From positions 7,157 to 71,156 of the forward strand of contig PAMQ01000013.1 in NCBI GenBank assembly GCA_002707365.1: a stretch of 64,000 nucleotides of DNA, written 5' to 3'. This DNA is from Trueperaceae bacterium. GTDB lineage: Bacteria; Deinococcota; Deinococci; Deinococcales; Trueperaceae. The translations under genes were made by a program, and so were the position numbers. Shown here one piece after another: positions 8,804 to 18,288 of this stretch. The stretch's first letter is position 1. Each line of letters opens with the position of its first letter. The notes below the pieces were generated by a model. The model saw nothing but the letters and a program-made list of their open reading frames with translations. It searched no databases and was not told where the DNA came from.

Positions 8804-8845
8804 GCTACCACCAGACAACCGTTTCTACTCTGATAAACTTATCCT

Positions 8846-9721
8846 ATGTGGTCTATACGCCCGAAATTAGGGGTTGCCCTTGGCGGTGGGACTGCCCGGG
8901 GGTTCGCGCACGTTGGAGCTCTTAAGGCACTCGAGGAGCGTGGATTTTTTCCTGATGCAATTGCGGGGAGTAGTTTCGGAGCAGTTATTGCAGCCTTATA
9001 CGCTCTCGGGATGAACGGTGTAGCTTTAGAGCACCTAGTTAGACAACAGAATAATCTTGAAATTTGGGCCCAAGGTATTGATTTTGGTCTGCATCGTGGA
9101 GCTCTGATTAACGGTACAAAGTTGTCCGCATGGTTGGATCGAAAATTTTTTTCTGGAGCAAAATTCGAAGATACGGAGATTCCTTTGGCGGTAGGTTGTA
9201 CTGATATAGAATCCGGTGAATTAGTTGTCATAAATGAGGGTTCAATTGCTGAGGCTATCCGGGCTAGTTGTGCCTTGCCACTTTTTTTCTCAGCGGTTTG
9301 TTGGAAGAACCATTTTCTTACCGATGGTGGGTTTGTGGAGCCAGTTCCCTATCGCGCCCTTGCTCTACTCAAGCCAGAAAAGATGGTTGGGATCCACGTA
9401 GGAGTTAATACCGAGCTTTCTAATGTTGTCCGAATAGTGTCGCAATTAAGTCAGTCTAAATTCGGTCAAGCTTTTCATCGGGTTGTAAGAGCTTTACCTA
9501 TTCAGTGGCCTTTGAGTCAACAACTTAAGGGAGCTTCAGTCGCTGCTCGATCGTTTTCAAACAAGATCGACGCGCCTCCCGGAGTTCATTTAGTGAGCGT
9601 GGACCCTCCAATCTCGTGGTTGCAATTTCATCGCTCTCCTCTGGCCATAGAAGCGGGAGAAGCAGCAGTTTTTGAAAATACGCCTGACCTGGCTCGTAAA
9701 AAAACTCTGCAACAAGCATGA
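8846..9721 (+). CDS. Patatin-like phospholipase (RssA type)
   Basis: Predicted Ser-Asp dyad lipid acyl hydrolase of 291 residues. It shows the oxyanion loop LGGGTARGFAHVGAL (residues 12-26), the nucleophile elbow GSSFG (Ser43), and the DGG motif with the catalytic Asp at about residue 160. No signal peptide or membrane helix is seen. The short bacterial form fits the RssA/YlbK group, whose substrates are mostly unknown. Its stop codon overlaps the next gene's start (ATGA), so the two are translationally coupled. It is divergent from dnaX with only 42 bases between starts. Confidence 0.9.
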   Translation: MWSIRPKLGVALGGGTARGFAHVGALKALEERGFFPDAIAGSSFGAVIAALYALGMNGVALEHLVRQQNNLEIWAQGIDFGLHRGALINGTKLSAWLDRKFFSGAKFEDTEIPLAVGCTDIESGELVVINEGSIAEAIRASCALPLFFSAVCWKNHFLTDGGFVEPVPYRALALLKPEKMVGIHVGVNTELSNVVRIVSQLSQSKFGQAFHRVVRALPIQWPLSQQLKGASVAARSFSNKIDAPPGVHLVSVDPPISWLQFHRSPLAIEAGEAAVFENTPDLARKKTLQQA

Positions 9722-10932
9722 TGTTTTATTTGTTATCTGGACTCGAGGATAAAAAGTGGTGGCAGAGGCTGGTCGATCTCGAAAGGGCGATTGAACGTGG
9801 GCAAATACAAGAAGCCCACGGAGCGTATCGGGATGTTTTCCGGTGCCTTGTTGAACGTGGTTGCTGTGACCTTACCCAAATCGCAGCAGAAGATTTGCTG
9901 GGATGTAATTCAGATGGCGGTAGGGATTTAGGTTCTGGCGCCCTTCTTACTGATTCCTTAAATTGCGCACTTTCTTTAGATATTGAATGTTTAATTTCCG
10001 CTATTAATCGAGACTGGGAAGAACTTCTAGCAGCGATTACCGATCGACCGATACCAAGTTTGCAGGGAGTAGGCTCAGGCACAATGTCCCCAGAGGTTGG
10101 TCAATTATCCGCCTGCATAAAGGAAGCTGATTCTATCGGGGTTATACGATTACTTGAAAGTATTTATAGAAAAATTGGTTTAGGTAGATTTGCTCAGCAC
10201 CATGCGTTTGTATGGCAGCAGGACTTCATCGCTCTTCCTCGGGTAGAAACTGATGATTCAAACATCCTCTTTGATGTAGATGACCAGTTAGATAGATTAG
10301 TAAGCAATACGGAGGCCCTGTTAACTGGCAGCTTTTCTCAAGATGTCCTCCTTTACGGGCCAAGGGGAACGGGTAAATCAACAGCCATCCGTGGCCTGTT
10401 AAAGCAGTTTGCTGGACAGGGACTACGGATGGTAGAAGTCCGTCGAGAACATCTAAACGATTTGACAAGCATCCTCTCTCAACTAGCCCATCATCCTCAA
10501 AGATTTGTAGTATTCCTAGATGATTTAAGTTTTGAGAAAGGCGAAGTAGGATATAGAAACCTGAAGAGTCTCATCGAGGGTGGTTTGGAAAGGCGCCCAA
10601 TTAACGTCAGGTTTTATGCAACTAGTAACCGCCGCCATTTAATTAGAGAGAACTTTACTGATCGTCCTGATCCCCTTGATGATGATGTCAACCGTTGGGA
10701 CAGCCACAATGAAAACCTGTCATTAGCAGATAGGTTTGGTTTGACCATTACTTTTCCTAATCAAACACAACACAGTTATGTTCGCATAGTAGAACAACTT
10801 GCAGCACAAGAGGGCGTGTTAGAACCGCATCTTACTAAGAAGGCCATCAGGTACGCAGATTGGGGTAACGGTTATTCAGGCAGGACAGCACGCCAATTTA
10901 TCGATAGCTTGAAAATCCATCTAAATGATTAA
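9718..10932 (+). CDS. DUF815-family AAA+ ATPase
   Basis: A 404-residue protein with an N-terminal helical region of about 190 residues and a C-terminal AAA+ module of the DUF815 family. The Walker A is GPRGTGKST at about residues 214-222, the Walker B FVVFLDDLSF is near 263-272, and the family's sensor region YATSNRRHLI follows, then a C-terminal lid. The family is conserved in many bacteria but has no established function. Overlap with the patatin gene by 4 bases indicates one transcriptional and translational unit, hinting that the ATPase and lipase act together (inference). ATG at 9718 and ATG at 9721 are equally possible starts. Confidence 0.9.
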   Translation: MMFYLLSGLEDKKWWQRLVDLERAIERGQIQEAHGAYRDVFRCLVERGCCDLTQIAAEDLLGCNSDGGRDLGSGALLTDSLNCALSLDIECLISAINRDWEELLAAITDRPIPSLQGVGSGTMSPEVGQLSACIKEADSIGVIRLLESIYRKIGLGRFAQHHAFVWQQDFIALPRVETDDSNILFDVDDQLDRLVSNTEALLTGSFSQDVLLYGPRGTGKSTAIRGLLKQFAGQGLRMVEVRREHLNDLTSILSQLAHHPQRFVVFLDDLSFEKGEVGYRNLKSLIEGGLERRPINVRFYATSNRRHLIRENFTDRPDPLDDDVNRWDSHNENLSLADRFGLTITFPNQTQHSYVRIVEQLAAQEGVLEPHLTKKAIRYADWGNGYSGRTARQFIDSLKIHLND

Positions 10933-10977
10933 ATAGAGTAACTGTGAGACTTGTGTCCTTGTCCCTGGGCTTACTAA

Positions 10978-12735
10978 TCAAAAAATATCTAACCCAGCTA
11001 TTGTTACGGCAAGTTGATACATTTGTCCCCGTGATATTGGGTTTGAGAGATGAAGGTCAAAAATCATAAGGTTCAAATCTGGCAGTGGTTTTTCGGTTGA
11101 TTGCAACGGACACGAAGTGGCTATACATGCGGCTAACTGTGTTATCTCAAGTGCTAGTTTTGGGGTTAAGGATCTCTCGGAGGTTCCGTAAAGATTAAGT
11201 AGATCCCGTCCTAAGAGTGAGTTGTTGAGAAAGCGTGTCCCTATATTGCTCAGAAGATAAAGATAGTTTAGCGCTGACATAGGCTCGTCAAGGTTAGGGT
11301 CGTTATCATAACCACCGACTGCTAGGCCACGACTCAGGAGAAGACGATATGCTTGATAATTTGGGTGTGACCTAGGCCCCAAAGGGCTTTTGTCATGAAG
11401 GGGGGGAAGTACTGCTCCACGGGTCAGAAGCTCGCTACGGATTTCCTGTTGAGCTACAATGTTTTTTAGGATCATGTGCGGAGTAAGATTTTCCGACGAA
11501 GCTTTAGAGGCTGCTAGTCCGACAGCTTCTCCTAGGGCCATTCCAAAGGGTACAACCCGAGCACTTGAAGCTGCGATAGGATCGAAGCCGACTGATTTCC
11601 CTACGACCCAAATTCCATCGAGATTATTCGGAACGGTCACGCATAAGCGAGCACCATATATTTCAGGTGTACCAAAAACGAAACCCGAATCGAATTGAGA
11701 TAGGGGTTGGACGTCGAGAGGGTAGCCACCTGTGACTACATCAAAAGGAGTCACGCGATTGTCTATTATGTCGTTTATCGTTAATTTACACATTGCCTCA
11801 AGGTGTCTCGTGTCCCTTAGGTAGAGTCGGTCAGCAACTCCAGCTAGTTGCGCTTTTTGGAAACCCGGAATACCTCGGCTTAGATATCGGACTACTCGAC
11901 CAGCTTCTGTCGAAGCACGGTTTCGGCCAGTACGCAAACTATCAGGCGAAAATGGGTCAAGACCATGTATCAATAGTGCGTTTACTAAGATCGATCCGTC
12001 GTGTTGGCGCCCAAGATTGAGGCCTCGGAGACGTAAGTTTGGGTCTAAGGATTCGTATTCAGCAGGGTACCCCCCAAAGTGGCCCCAGGCTGCATTGGCG
12101 TCGCTATTAGCATAGTTCGGACCGCGTAACCTTATTTCTTGGGTAAGTTCCTCCCAATCTACATCTATAATTCGGAAAACAAGTGTGTCTGCCATTCGGG
12201 CGTTCAATCCTACAGAATTAAAACCCAGAGTGTAATTAGCTCCAGCCGCAGCAGCTAAAGACATTTCGCTAGTTCCGTCTATCACTTGATTAGCAAGGTA
12301 AAGGTCTGAGTCGACCCAAACCCCGAGTACCCGCTGATCACGATCTATCTCAAGTCGCATTGGGCCAGAATCAAGTTTGACATCAACGGCAGCTTGTTCT
12401 AACAAGACTCGAAAGGCCTGTTCTGCTTCCGAAACGTCAAATGACGAGGAGCCACCAACCAAATCCCACCACCTTTTGAATAGACCCCCTTGGTAATTAT
12501 AGGGTTGGGTTCGTAGATCAAGCATGTTGAGCATTCCTTCTACAAACAGTCCCCCTAGTCGATTATCGCTACTTATCAATAAAGTCTTAGCGCCACTTTC
12601 AGCCGCAGATATTGCAGCAACGATTGCCTCAGGTTCGCTACCCAGAACAATAACGGAATAACTTGTGTTTTTGGCCCAAACAAACATGATGAGGAAAACC
12701 GTTACTGTCGCAATGAATAATCTACCGAATTTCAC
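10978..12735 (-). CDS. Exported FAD-dependent oxidoreductase
   Basis: A 585-residue protein with an N-terminal hydrophobic signal or anchor (residues about 5-21), then an FAD-binding Rossmann unit VIVLGSEPEAIVAA. This degenerate form of the GxGxxG motif, with the downstream DNRLGGLFVEG segment, is typical of the FAD_oxidored (PF12831-like) group. The motif GIWVVGKSVGFDPIAASSARVV and a later helical domain also fit that group. These flavoproteins are often exported and of unknown substrate. The C-terminal ~130 residues look like an extra helical domain, possibly S-layer-homology-like (weak). The gene stands alone, convergent with the DUF815 gene and divergent from the lipoprotein. Confidence 0.82.
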   Translation of the reverse strand: MKFGRLFIATVTVFLIMFVWAKNTSYSVIVLGSEPEAIVAAISAAESGAKTLLISSDNRLGGLFVEGMLNMLDLRTQPYNYQGGLFKRWWDLVGGSSSFDVSEAEQAFRVLLEQAAVDVKLDSGPMRLEIDRDQRVLGVWVDSDLYLANQVIDGTSEMSLAAAAGANYTLGFNSVGLNARMADTLVFRIIDVDWEELTQEIRLRGPNYANSDANAAWGHFGGYPAEYESLDPNLRLRGLNLGRQHDGSILVNALLIHGLDPFSPDSLRTGRNRASTEAGRVVRYLSRGIPGFQKAQLAGVADRLYLRDTRHLEAMCKLTINDIIDNRVTPFDVVTGGYPLDVQPLSQFDSGFVFGTPEIYGARLCVTVPNNLDGIWVVGKSVGFDPIAASSARVVPFGMALGEAVGLAASKASSENLTPHMILKNIVAQQEIRSELLTRGAVLPPLHDKSPLGPRSHPNYQAYRLLLSRGLAVGGYDNDPNLDEPMSALNYLYLLSNIGTRFLNNSLLGRDLLNLYGTSERSLTPKLALEITQLAACIATSCPLQSTEKPLPDLNLMIFDLHLSNPISRGQMYQLAVTIAGLDIF

Positions 12736-12940
12736 AAATCACCTCTACAAAAAGTCGGTTGAAAGCGAACATGAGCATGTCACTCCTAGCGCTAAGCTGC
12801 CGGACCCTAACTAACTAAAATATCCTGTTCTGTTAAACGGAAAAGTGAAAAAATGAGGTTATCGTGAAAATCACACATGATTGGTGAACGTTCCTAAGGT
12901 TTTTTAGAATGGGCTTCTTCCGACAGGGAGGTGATAGCAT

Positions 12941-13042
12941 ATGTTCAATCGGAGGAAATCCTTATGCGCCTGGCTCTTTTACCCAAAGCCCTTTCCCTTG
13001 TGGGACTGCTTCTACTGGGTGCCGCGTGCCAACGTAATGTAG
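12941..13042 (+). CDS. Possible short leader ORF overlapping the lipoprotein start
   Basis: A 33-codon frame starting at the ATG at 12941. It is preceded by an unusually complete Shine-Dalgarno (GGGAGGTGAT, at 12926-12935, 5 bases before the ATG). It contains the Shine-Dalgarno and start of the next gene in another frame and ends 76 bases inside it. The peptide is aromatic-rich and resembles nothing I know. It may act only in translational coupling, or it may be chance. Confidence 0.3.
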   Translation: MFNRRKSLCAWLFYPKPFPLWDCFYWVPRANVM

Positions 13043-14037
13043 CGCCATCGTTACACGAAATCCAGCTGTTTGGCGATAGGAATACGAGTCTTTCATTCGT
13101 ATATGGAGAGCCAACCACGCTAAAAATACACGGACAAAAATATGACATCACTGATGGTAATAGCGAAGACCCCCTTTGGGTGTTTGGTGCTTCCCTTATT
13201 GATGCAAAACCGTTTTTGCAGAAAAATATTGAACAGATTGAGGCTCCTGCCAGTGTACAGCGCATCCCTTTGACTACGGATCTACATATAGATGTTGTCG
13301 GTTTAGTCGAAGAAATAGTCTATTTTGATGGAGAGAGATGGTTTACGCTTGCAACAGAGCCAGCTTTTGGCGTTTCAAAGCGAGTTATACCAGTACCGAG
13401 GTTAGGCAGGATGAGGAATTTAGGGCAACTTACTTCGCAAGAAGCAGATGTGTTAGCCGACACTTTCGAGGAATCTGGCCAACCATTTGTTTTATACCTT
13501 ATCCCAGAAAGCACCCTTGAGCGTAAGGTAATAGGTGGCCTCAAAGAGCATCTAGTTACGGGGTTGTTTTTTGATGCGGACCTTAGAGTGAATAACGCTT
13601 CATTCGAGAGGGCTGCGCAGGTAGTTCAATGGGAAATACTTGCTTCAGGATCTAATTCAGGTGGTGTTGCGGAGGAGACCTATTTTCTTGCGTCTGATCA
13701 AACGGAATTGCTTGAAATTTGGTCGAGAGGCTATGCGGATAGGTTAACTCTCCCGGAGGTGCCTGAAGTTAACTTTGATCGGGAGGTTGTTGTTGGGGTG
13801 TTCCTTGGGGAACGGCCGACTAGTGGGTATGCAGTCAGCGTAGAGGGAATAGAAATAGATGGTAACGACCTGTTCGTAGATGTTTTTAAAACGGTGCCCG
13901 ATGAAGGTATTACTGTTTCTCAGGTAATTACTAGCCCGTGGTTGATCATTAGGGTGCTTCGTCGCGACGTCAATGTTTCTTGGTTTCGGGATGCAGAAAC
14001 AGGTGCGCTTATAGGCGTTTCGCAGTCTTTGCGATGA
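12964..14037 (+). CDS. Putative lipoprotein with PrcB-type C-terminal domain
   Basis: A 357-residue secreted protein. From the ATG at 12964 it begins with a classic lipoprotein signal peptide ending in LLGAAC, with the cysteine near residue 22. The last ~100 residues (VVVGVFLGERPTSGYAVSV ... SPWLIIRVLR) match the PrcB C-terminal domain, seen in surface protease-complex proteins. The middle part has no domain I recognise. The start is supported by GGAGGAAAT 8 bases upstream; the longer frame from GTG at 12931 would put 11 residues before the signal and is unlikely. Function is unknown; it is likely on the outer face of the membrane. Confidence 0.85.
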   Translation: MRLALLPKALSLVGLLLLGAACQRNVAPSLHEIQLFGDRNTSLSFVYGEPTTLKIHGQKYDITDGNSEDPLWVFGASLIDAKPFLQKNIEQIEAPASVQRIPLTTDLHIDVVGLVEEIVYFDGERWFTLATEPAFGVSKRVIPVPRLGRMRNLGQLTSQEADVLADTFEESGQPFVLYLIPESTLERKVIGGLKEHLVTGLFFDADLRVNNASFERAAQVVQWEILASGSNSGGVAEETYFLASDQTELLEIWSRGYADRLTLPEVPEVNFDREVVVGVFLGERPTSGYAVSVEGIEIDGNDLFVDVFKTVPDEGITVSQVITSPWLIIRVLRRDVNVSWFRDAETGALIGVSQSLR

Positions 14038-14052
14038 ATTAGTTGCAAAAGT

Positions 14053-15201
14053 TTAAGTTAGCAAATTTGGGTAAAATAATTTTCCATACTCTTCACTAGC
14101 ATATCGGTCCGTCATGCCTGCGATGTAGTCGGTAATAGTTCTCCTTAAACCTAGAAGTTCTATTTCTTCGTAGGTAGCCGAAGGCAGCATTTGGGGACTG
14201 GTCATGTATGCTTCAAAGATTTGCGACAAAATTTGATCAGCCTTTTTTCTCATTCTTATAATCCGATAATGGAAGTATAGATTGTCGTGTAAAAAGGTTC
14301 TTAGTTCTAACAATTGCTTGGTAACCCTAGCGGAATTGGTTACAAGCCTGCCTTCTTCTCCTCGAACATCATTAGCATCTCGCGCCCCAGCTCTCCTAAT
14401 CTGCTTCACAGTTGTTGCTACTGCGTCCTCGATTGCCAGGCCGAGCAACTCGCGAATTAAGAGGTAGCGATCCTCACGGCTGAATGGCTGATTATCGATT
14501 CCGAGGGAATTCATTAGGATCCCAATCAGGGGAACATTAGCTATTTGGCGGATATTTAGAAGGCCTGATCGAAGGCCGTCGTCAAGATCGTGGGCGTTAT
14601 AAGCCAGCTCGTCAGCAAGATTCACTACCTGAGCTTCGAGGCTTGGCTGTTTACCTGGTTGCCACTGATCATCGGCAGTGTCATACGCAGTTTCATGTTT
14701 AATAATTCCTTCTAGAGTTTCCCAGCATAGGTTAAGGCCAGGGAAATTAGCGTATCGTTGTTCCAACTTGCTGACTATACGTAGACTTTGTTTGTTGTGG
14801 TCAAAGCCACCAACTGATGAAGCAAGACGATCTAGAGTTTCTTCCCCAGCGTGTCCAAATGGGGGATGGCCCAAGTCGTGGGCTAGAGCTACTGTTTCTG
14901 CTAAATCCTCATTGAGGCCGAGTGCTCTAGATAAAGCCCGAGCGACCTGGGCGACCTCAAGGGTATGGGTTAAGCGTGTCCTGTAATAATCGCCCTCATA
15001 ATTAACAAAAACCTGGGTCTTGTACTCTAGGCGACGGAAAGCGCTAGTGTGGATGACGCGGTCCCGATCCTTTTGAAAAGCGGTCCTGGACCGACTTTCC
15101 GGTTCTTTATATTTTCGGCCTTTAGAGTCAGCAGAAAAACTTGCATATGGAGCCAGAGTCTTACGTTCGTTTTCTTGTAGTGTTTCTCGGTCAAAAAGCA
15201 C
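14053..15201 (-). CDS. Deoxyguanosinetriphosphate triphosphohydrolase-like protein
   Basis: HD-domain dNTPase that splits dNTPs into nucleosides and triphosphate. From the GTG at 15201 the 382-residue protein has the standard N-terminal block (LAPYASFSADSKGR, then FQKDRDRVIHTSAFRRLEYKTQVF), and the HD motifs H...HDLGHPPFGHAGE that bind the metal. The longer open frame to 15324 would run across the start of the divergent hisN gene and adds residues unlike the family, so I reject it. The ATG start in another frame inside this region is a shadow. Length and motif order fit type-2 dGTPase-like proteins known in Thermus. Confidence 0.93.
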   Translation of the reverse strand: MLFDRETLQENERKTLAPYASFSADSKGRKYKEPESRSRTAFQKDRDRVIHTSAFRRLEYKTQVFVNYEGDYYRTRLTHTLEVAQVARALSRALGLNEDLAETVALAHDLGHPPFGHAGEETLDRLASSVGGFDHNKQSLRIVSKLEQRYANFPGLNLCWETLEGIIKHETAYDTADDQWQPGKQPSLEAQVVNLADELAYNAHDLDDGLRSGLLNIRQIANVPLIGILMNSLGIDNQPFSREDRYLLIRELLGLAIEDAVATTVKQIRRAGARDANDVRGEEGRLVTNSARVTKQLLELRTFLHDNLYFHYRIIRMRKKADQILSQIFEAYMTSPQMLPSATYEEIELLGLRRTITDYIAGMTDRYASEEYGKLFYPNLLT

Positions 15202-15243
15202 AAAAACATGGTACCACCGGCTTTTAAAAGATAGAGTGGGGTT

Positions 15244-16029
15244 GTGTCTGATCTGTCCAAGTATATTGATTTCGCTGTGGAGACAGCTCACCTTGCAGGT
15301 AAAGAGACCCTTCGCTTGTTTCAATCAGGGGTGGAAACTGAGTTTAAAGTGGATAACACCCCAGTTACTGAGGCTGACCGGAGGTCGGAACTTCTTATCA
15401 GGAGCCGAATAGAGGATACCTTTCCCAATCACGGGGTTTTGGGGGAGGAATTTGGGGAGATGGGAAGCGGCGAGAGTCATCGATGGGTAATTGATCCCAT
15501 TGACGGAACTAAAGCTTTCAGTCGAGGCGTACCACTTTATGGTGTTTTGATTGGGCTGGAAATAGAGGGAAATATTGAGGTAGGAGTCTCCCATTTTCCG
15601 GGACTTGGAGAAACCGTATATGCGGCCTCAGGTGTAGGGTGCTTCTGGAATGGGCGGCGGTGTAATGTTGCTGGTACAACCAGCCTTGAGCATGCATACT
15701 TATCGTGTACGGATCCTAGTCCCTATCAGTTCGCTAAATATGAGAAAGGCGATTCTTTCGCACGAATGCAGGAAGCAGTCTATCATCGGGCTGGTTGGTC
15801 TGATGCATACGGACATGCGCTAGTTGCTACTGGGCGGATAGAAGTGATGTTAGATCCCATTCTTGAACCTTGGGACGCTGCACCGTTTCCAGTGATTTTG
15901 CGTGAAGCGGGGGGCTATTTTGGAGATTGGGAAGGAACCGAGACTATATATGGTCGAGAAGGTATGAGCACTACGAGAGTGCTTCTAGAAGAAGTCCTAA
16001 AGACTATTCGGGGTGAAACTTCTCTGTAG
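15244..16029 (+). CDS. hisN: Histidinol-phosphatase / inositol-monophosphatase family
   Basis: Mg-dependent phosphatase of 261 residues. It has the metal-binding EEFGE, IDPIDGTKAF (about residue 84) and the C-terminal EPWDAAPFPVILREAGG motif. The YGHALVATGRIEVMLDP segment is of the kind found in HisN-type histidinol-phosphate phosphatases, which would make it the penultimate step of histidine synthesis. hisD lies elsewhere in the window at 33.6 kb. The start GTG at 15244 is divergent from dGTPase with a 42-base gap. It is followed 63 bases later by ispG. An inositol-monophosphatase specificity cannot be excluded. Confidence 0.88.
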   Translation: MSDLSKYIDFAVETAHLAGKETLRLFQSGVETEFKVDNTPVTEADRRSELLIRSRIEDTFPNHGVLGEEFGEMGSGESHRWVIDPIDGTKAFSRGVPLYGVLIGLEIEGNIEVGVSHFPGLGETVYAASGVGCFWNGRRCNVAGTTSLEHAYLSCTDPSPYQFAKYEKGDSFARMQEAVYHRAGWSDAYGHALVATGRIEVMLDPILEPWDAAPFPVILREAGGYFGDWEGTETIYGREGMSTTRVLLEEVLKTIRGETSL

Positions 16030-16092
16030 CCTCTATTCCCATAATGGGGAGTTTATATCGGTTGATGTATATAAGGTTGGTCTAAAGGTAAA

Positions 16093-17340
16093 ATGAAGCG
16101 CATGATTAAAGCACCAAGACGTACAACTCCTACCGTTTGGATTGGTGGCATTCCTGTCGGTTCAGATCATCCGGTGGTTGTCCAGTCGATGACTAATACA
16201 GACACTGCTGACGTTGTTGCAACTGCAAATCAGGTCGTGAGGCTTGCTGAAGCTGGTAGTGAAATTGTACGTATTACAATAAATAATACTGAGTCCGCCA
16301 GAGCGGTACCCCAAATACGTGACCTTATTGCCGATCAAGGAAAACCAGTTCCACTGGTAGGGGATTTCCACTATAACGGTCACATCTTGCTTAAGGAGAA
16401 TCCCCAGGCGGCTGAAGGTTTAGCGAAGTACCGGATTAACCCTGGGAATGTTGGCGTGGGTAATAGGCATGATACTAATTTTCTAACAATGATAGACGTA
16501 GCTATAGAGTTTGATAAACCAATCAGAATCGGTGTGAATTGGGGTTCTTTAGATCAGGATCTACTAAAAAATCTCATGGATCGCAATGCCTCCCTTTCAA
16601 ATCCCCAAGAGGCAAACGAAGTACTCATCGAAGCAATGATTGAATCCGCTTTAAGGTCAGCAGATCTTGCTCAACGTCGGGGTCTTGGGCGGGACAAAAT
16701 AGTTATCAGCGCTAAGGTCTCACGAGTTTGGGATCTATGGAGTGTTTATCGGCAACTTGCGCAACGTTGCGAATATCCGCTTCATGTAGGGCTCACAGAG
16801 GCAGGTATGGACACCAAAGGGATTGTGTCTAGTACGGCTGGAATCACCACCCTCCTGGCAGAAGGTATTGGGGACACGATTCGTGTTTCGCTTACTCCTC
16901 AACCGGGTGCCCCACGAGATCGTGAGGTGCAGGTGTCCCAAGAGATACTCCAGGCCCTAGATATACGAAATTTTGTTCCAACGGTGACTGCCTGCCCAGG
17001 TTGTGGGCGTACCACGAGTACTCTATTCCAAGAAATGGCAAGAGACATTCAAGTTTATTTAAAGGAAATGATGCCCTCCTGGAAAGAAATATACCCAGGC
17101 GTTGAAGGGCTTAGGGTAGCAGTGATGGGTTGCGTTGTTAATGGTCCGGGAGAGTCTAAGCATGCTGATATAGGAGTTTCTCTTCCTGGTACAGGAGAAT
17201 CACCTCGGGCTCCGGTCTACCAAGATGGCAAACTTGTTGCGACGCTCCAAGGGAGAAATATTGCCCAACAGTTCAACCAGATGGTCCAGGATTACGTGGA
17301 AAATCGGTATGGAGTGACTTCTGATGTTGACAGTAACTAA
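16093..17340 (+). CDS. ispG: 4-hydroxy-3-methylbut-2-enyl diphosphate synthase
   Basis: [4Fe-4S] enzyme of the MEP isoprenoid pathway that reductively converts methylerythritol cyclodiphosphate to HMBPP. The 415-residue protein shows the [22 protein letters not shown]-terminal signature, the [12 protein letters not shown] block, and the cluster ligands CPGC (about residues 301-304) and GCVVNGPGE (about 347-355). Its position 45 bases before crtB links precursor supply to carotenoid synthesis. ATG at 16093 gives [10 protein letters not shown]; a second ATG lies 9 bases in. Confidence 0.97.
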   Translation: MKRMIKAPRRTTPTVWIGGIPVGSDHPVVVQSMTNTDTADVVATANQVVRLAEAGSEIVRITINNTESARAVPQIRDLIADQGKPVPLVGDFHYNGHILLKENPQAAEGLAKYRINPGNVGVGNRHDTNFLTMIDVAIEFDKPIRIGVNWGSLDQDLLKNLMDRNASLSNPQEANEVLIEAMIESALRSADLAQRRGLGRDKIVISAKVSRVWDLWSVYRQLAQRCEYPLHVGLTEAGMDTKGIVSSTAGITTLLAEGIGDTIRVSLTPQPGAPRDREVQVSQEILQALDIRNFVPTVTACPGCGRTTSTLFQEMARDIQVYLKEMMPSWKEIYPGVEGLRVAVMGCVVNGPGESKHADIGVSLPGTGESPRAPVYQDGKLVATLQGRNIAQQFNQMVQDYVENRYGVTSDVDSN

Positions 17341-17385
17341 AAACCGCAATAAAGACCGATATTACCCTAGTTTTGGGGGTAAGCC

Positions 17386-18288
17386 TTGCGGCCATTAGGT
17401 TCTGGTAGATCTTTAGTGAGTCTCCAAGCGGCCATTAATTATGCCCAGGGCGTAACCCGGGAACACTCTAGTACGTTCTTTTTTGGGTCGAAGTTCTTCG
17501 GACGAAATACTCGGATCGCTATCCAGATTATATACGCGGCTTGTAGAAGTGGCGATGACTCTGTTGACGAGGCTTGCAATCGTGATGATGCCAAATCACG
17601 ACTTGCTTTATGGTGGCAGGTAATTAACCAAGCTTATGGAGACGAACGGTGTCTTGAGGACCCTTTAGCTGTTGGCTTACGTTGGGTTGTTGAGCGTTTC
17701 CCGATACCATTTTCAGCCTTTGAGGAACTCCACCTCGGGCTCCTCAGCGACATTTCTTTTAAGCAATTTAAGTCATGTGATGAACTTATGGTTTATTGCC
17801 GTCGTGTTGCTGGCGTGATTGGATTGCTCGTTACTCCGATCACTGGTTATCGGGGTGGTCCCGAGACTCTGGATTATGCAGTAGCTCTTGGTAATGCTAT
17901 GCAACTCACTAACATTTTGAGGGATGTCGGTGAGGATCTTAATAATGGTCGTTGTTATCTTCCAGACGAACTCCTAGAAAAATATGATGTTTCGGTGGAC
18001 GATCTTTCTCAAGGAAGGGCTACTAAGGGGTACTTCGCCTTACTTGAAGAACTTATAGGAAAGGCTAAAGGGTTGTACCGTATCGGTTGGAAAGGTATAC
18101 CCCGCCTTCACGGTAGCGCCGGCATAGCGGTTGGAATTGCGGCTCTCAGCTATGAAGGCATTCTGACCAAATTAGAAAACAACCAATACAATAATCTCAC
18201 GCAGCGTGCTCACTTAAAGCCCGTTGAAAGGGTTTCCGTTATCCCGAGAGTTTTATTAGAGATTTTCGTGAGAACAAGAGCTAGTTGA
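17386..18288 (+). CDS. crtB: Phytoene synthase
   Basis: Condenses two geranylgeranyl diphosphates to phytoene, the first committed carotenoid step. The 300-residue protein has the two Asp-rich motifs of head-to-head prenyl synthases: DDSVDE at about residues 57-62 and RDVGEDLNNGRCYLPDE near 179-195. The start is a TTG at 17386 behind GGGGGT. That Shine-Dalgarno can pair with TTACCC at 17362-17367 in a short hairpin, which might modulate translation (weak). It lies 45 bases after ispG. The rest of the carotenoid cluster begins about 410 bases downstream. Confidence 0.95.
   Translation: MRPLGSGRSLVSLQAAINYAQGVTREHSSTFFFGSKFFGRNTRIAIQIIYAACRSGDDSVDEACNRDDAKSRLALWWQVINQAYGDERCLEDPLAVGLRWVVERFPIPFSAFEELHLGLLSDISFKQFKSCDELMVYCRRVAGVIGLLVTPITGYRGGPETLDYAVALGNAMQLTNILRDVGEDLNNGRCYLPDELLEKYDVSVDDLSQGRATKGYFALLEELIGKAKGLYRIGWKGIPRLHGSAGIAVGIAALSYEGILTKLENNQYNNLTQRAHLKPVERVSVIPRVLLEIFVRTRAS

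Noticed and set aside
15202-15324. Longer N-terminus for dGTPase
   Set aside because: It would run into the hisN start and its residues do not resemble the family; the GTG at 15201 gives the expected N-terminus.
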